A DNA stretch of 35,195 nucleotides from VBAS01 sp035318985 (GTDB lineage Bacteria > Bacteroidota > Bacteroidia > Chitinophagales > Chitinophagaceae): positions 1 through 35,195 of the forward strand of contig DATHDP010000004.1 of assembly GCA_035318985.1 (NCBI GenBank), read 5' to 3'. Shown here piece by piece: positions 33,714 through 35,195 of this stretch. Within the stretch, counting starts at the first letter, position 1. Each line of letters begins with the position of its first letter. The translations under genes and the position numbers were made by a program. A model generated the notes under the pieces. That model ran no database searches. It was not told the origin of the DNA and was given only the letters and a program-made list of their open reading frames with translations.

Positions 33714-34409
33714 TTAAACTTCTTCTTCAGTTTCCACTTTTTCCTCTTCTTCTTCATTTTCTTCTTCTTTTCCAGCCTCTTGCGCTGCTGCCTGGTTCAC
33801 ATTCCATTCGGCTATTTCCGTTAACTTCTCATCGGCTTGTTTTTCTTCTTCAAGTGTTTGATGCAAGATCTCAGCAGCTTCATTCATTCCCAGTGTTTTT
33901 GCAAGTTGTACCAAAGAACCATAGGTCGCAATTTCATAATGTTCTACTTTTTGAGCTGCCATAATTATTCCTGCATCCCTTGTCATTGTATTAGCTTCTG
34001 TTTCTTCAACAATTGAATCGGCTTCTTTGGTCAAACCTTCCATTGCATCACATTTTTTTGCTTGTGCTTTTTTTCCACATATTTCAAATACTCGCTCAAG
34101 CCTTGATACATGCTCTTCGGTTTGGGCAAGATGTTCCTCAATTGCAGATTTTAAATCATTTGTAGTTGCCTTCTTTTTCATTTTAGGCAATGTCTTTGTC
34201 AAATGCTTTTCTGCCCAATAAATATCTTTTAAAGAATCAGTGAAAAGTTTCTCTAGTTGAGAATTTTCATTAACAGACCCATTTTCAGATTTTGATGACT
34301 TGCCATTTGAAGCCTTTGTTTGTTTTTGATCTGAAGACTTCGACGAGGACGTATTTGAAGTTCTTAGGCTCCTCGTTCTTGCAGATGTTCTTGTTTTTGT
34401 AGTTGGCAT
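33714..34409 (-). CDS. DUF892 family protein (YciF-like, ferritin-like fold)
   Basis: A 231-residue protein. Residues 1-60 are a basic, Ser/Thr-rich tail (MPTTKTRTSARTRSLRTSN). Residues 65-205 are the four-helix DUF892 domain (LEKLFTDSLKDIYWAEKHLT, AIEEHLAQTEEHVSRLERVF, KVEHYEIATYGSLVQLAKTL). The C-terminus is strongly acidic (EEENEEEEEKVETEEEV). YciE/YciF proteins are tied to general stress. The start at 34409 (ATG) is chosen because the longer frame begins with TTG at 34460. It is divergent from ligD with a 148-bp shared gap. Confidence 0.88.
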   Translation of the reverse strand: MPTTKTRTSARTRSLRTSNTSSSKSSDQKQTKASNGKSSKSENGSVNENSQLEKLFTDSLKDIYWAEKHLTKTLPKMKKKATTNDLKSAIEEHLAQTEEHVSRLERVFEICGKKAQAKKCDAMEGLTKEADSIVEETEANTMTRDAGIIMAAQKVEHYEIATYGSLVQLAKTLGMNEAAEILHQTLEEEKQADEKLTEIAEWNVNQAAAQEAGKEEENEEEEEKVETEEEV

Positions 34410-34557
34410 AAAATAAAATTTATTTGAATTATTAATAAGAATGAACTTAAATGGGTACAAACCTTATGCCATCAGGATTCATCGTAAGAACATGCCTTAA
34501 ATGCAATGCACCACTGTATACAACCTAAGTTGGTACAATATTTATTAATTTAATTTT

Positions 34558-35195
34558 ATGGCATTAACTCTTTATAAAAAGAAAAGATCATTTAAGGATA
34601 CTCCCGAACCTACTGGAGGAAAAGCTCCAGGTACCGGGTTACGCTTTGTTATACAAAAACATGACGCCACCAGGTTACATTATGATTTTCGGTTAGAAAT
34701 GGAAGGTGTATTAAAAAGTTGGGCAGTGCCTAAAGGTCCATCTCTTAATCCCGGGGATAAACGTTTAGCCATGATGGTTGAAGATCATCCTTATGATTAC
34801 CGAACATTTGAAGGGATCATTCCGGAAGGAAATTATGGTGCAGGTACAGTGATCGTTTGGGACGAGGGAACTTATGAAGCATTAGAAGGTGGAAGTAAAA
34901 AAGAGCAGGAAAAGACATTGCTTCAACAATTAAAAAAAGGTTCGATAAAATTCAAGATGAATGGTTCTAAACTTAAAGGTGAGTTTGCCCTTGTAAAATT
35001 GAAAAACGCTGAAAATAATGCGTGGCTGTTGATCAAGCATCGAGATAAGTATGCAAAAGAATCTGATATAACTAAAAAAGATAAATCTGTTGTTTCAGGC
35101 AAAACGCTTAAAACCATTGAGAAAACAAGTAAGAATATATGGGGTAGTTCTCCAAAGAAAAAGTCTGCATCCAAAAAATCACTTAAACAAAGGGT
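34558..35195 (+). CDS. ligD: DNA ligase D, N-terminal 3'-phosphoesterase domain (cut by window edge)
   Basis: The frame begins MALTLYKKKRSFKDTPEPTG and is open to the right edge (212 codons seen). It shows the LigD phosphoesterase domain: FVIQKHDATRLHYDFRLEM, LKSWAVPKGPS, EGIIPEGNYGAGTVIVWDEG and WLLIKHRD. This domain trims 3' ends during bacterial non-homologous end joining. The lysine-rich linker at the end (SPKKKSASKKS) should lead to the ligase and polymerase domains outside the window. A stand-alone phosphoesterase is possible if the gene ends soon. Confidence 0.88.
   Translation, partial: MALTLYKKKRSFKDTPEPTGGKAPGTGLRFVIQKHDATRLHYDFRLEMEGVLKSWAVPKGPSLNPGDKRLAMMVEDHPYDYRTFEGIIPEGNYGAGTVIVWDEGTYEALEGGSKKEQEKTLLQQLKKGSIKFKMNGSKLKGEFALVKLKNAENNAWLLIKHRDKYAKESDITKKDKSVVSGKTLKTIEKTSKNIWGSSPKKKSASKKSLKQR

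Overview
The window looks like a Bacteroidota chromosome, most likely Chitinophagaceae or a close relative. This rests on AT-rich sequence, A-rich leaders instead of Shine-Dalgarno sites, a Bacteroidota-type tyrosine integrase, paired outer-membrane beta-barrel genes, SusCD-era style uronate genes and a DUF892/LigD neighbourhood. The genus is inference.

Region 1 (1-13155, all + strand) is a pectin and uronate utilisation cluster. A GH105 unsaturated galacturonyl hydrolase (cut by the left edge), a CE8-type pectinesterase and a GH3 glycosidase work outside the cytoplasm. An ACS-family MFS transporter imports hexuronate, and UxaC, UxaB, UxaA, KdgK and a KDPG aldolase form the complete isomerase route to pyruvate and glyceraldehyde-3-phosphate. 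A YhcH/YjgK-family protein sits among them. Three kinds of short interspersed repeats occupy the gaps.

Region 2 (13444-20613) holds three tandem paralogous AraC-type HTH proteins, then on the - strand two outer-membrane beta-barrel proteins, a membrane pentapeptide-repeat protein, a small membrane protein and an orphan IS3-type OrfA. After these comes about 0.96 kb without genes that carries five copies of the palindrome AGATATCT and two terminator-like hairpins.

Region 3 (20614-32682) is a 12.05-kb genomic island inserted in the 3' end of a tRNA-Ser(UGA) gene. A 20-bp exact direct repeat marks both ends, the integrase lies next to the intact tRNA, and repeated GACAACGATT arm-type motifs lie inside both ends. 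The integrase is split by a one-base frameshift, so the island may be locked in place. Cargo: an ADP-ribosyltransferase-like gene overlapping an unknown partner; a four-gene unit (PD-(D/E)XK nuclease with zinc ribbon, membrane-anchored helical protein, TIR-domain protein, and an unrecognised protein whose frame is broken by a run of nine G); an unrecognised 402-residue protein; two small DNA-binding proteins; and a broken small membrane protein. A 235-bp non-coding element occurs twice, upstream of the four-gene unit and upstream of the 402-residue gene. I infer that the four-gene unit is an uncharacterised antiphage defence system whose fourth gene is phase-variable.

Region 4 (32667-35195) is core sequence: tRNA-Ser, an SDR oxidoreductase and a DUF892 (YciF-like) protein on the - strand, and a divergent LigD gene that runs off the right edge.
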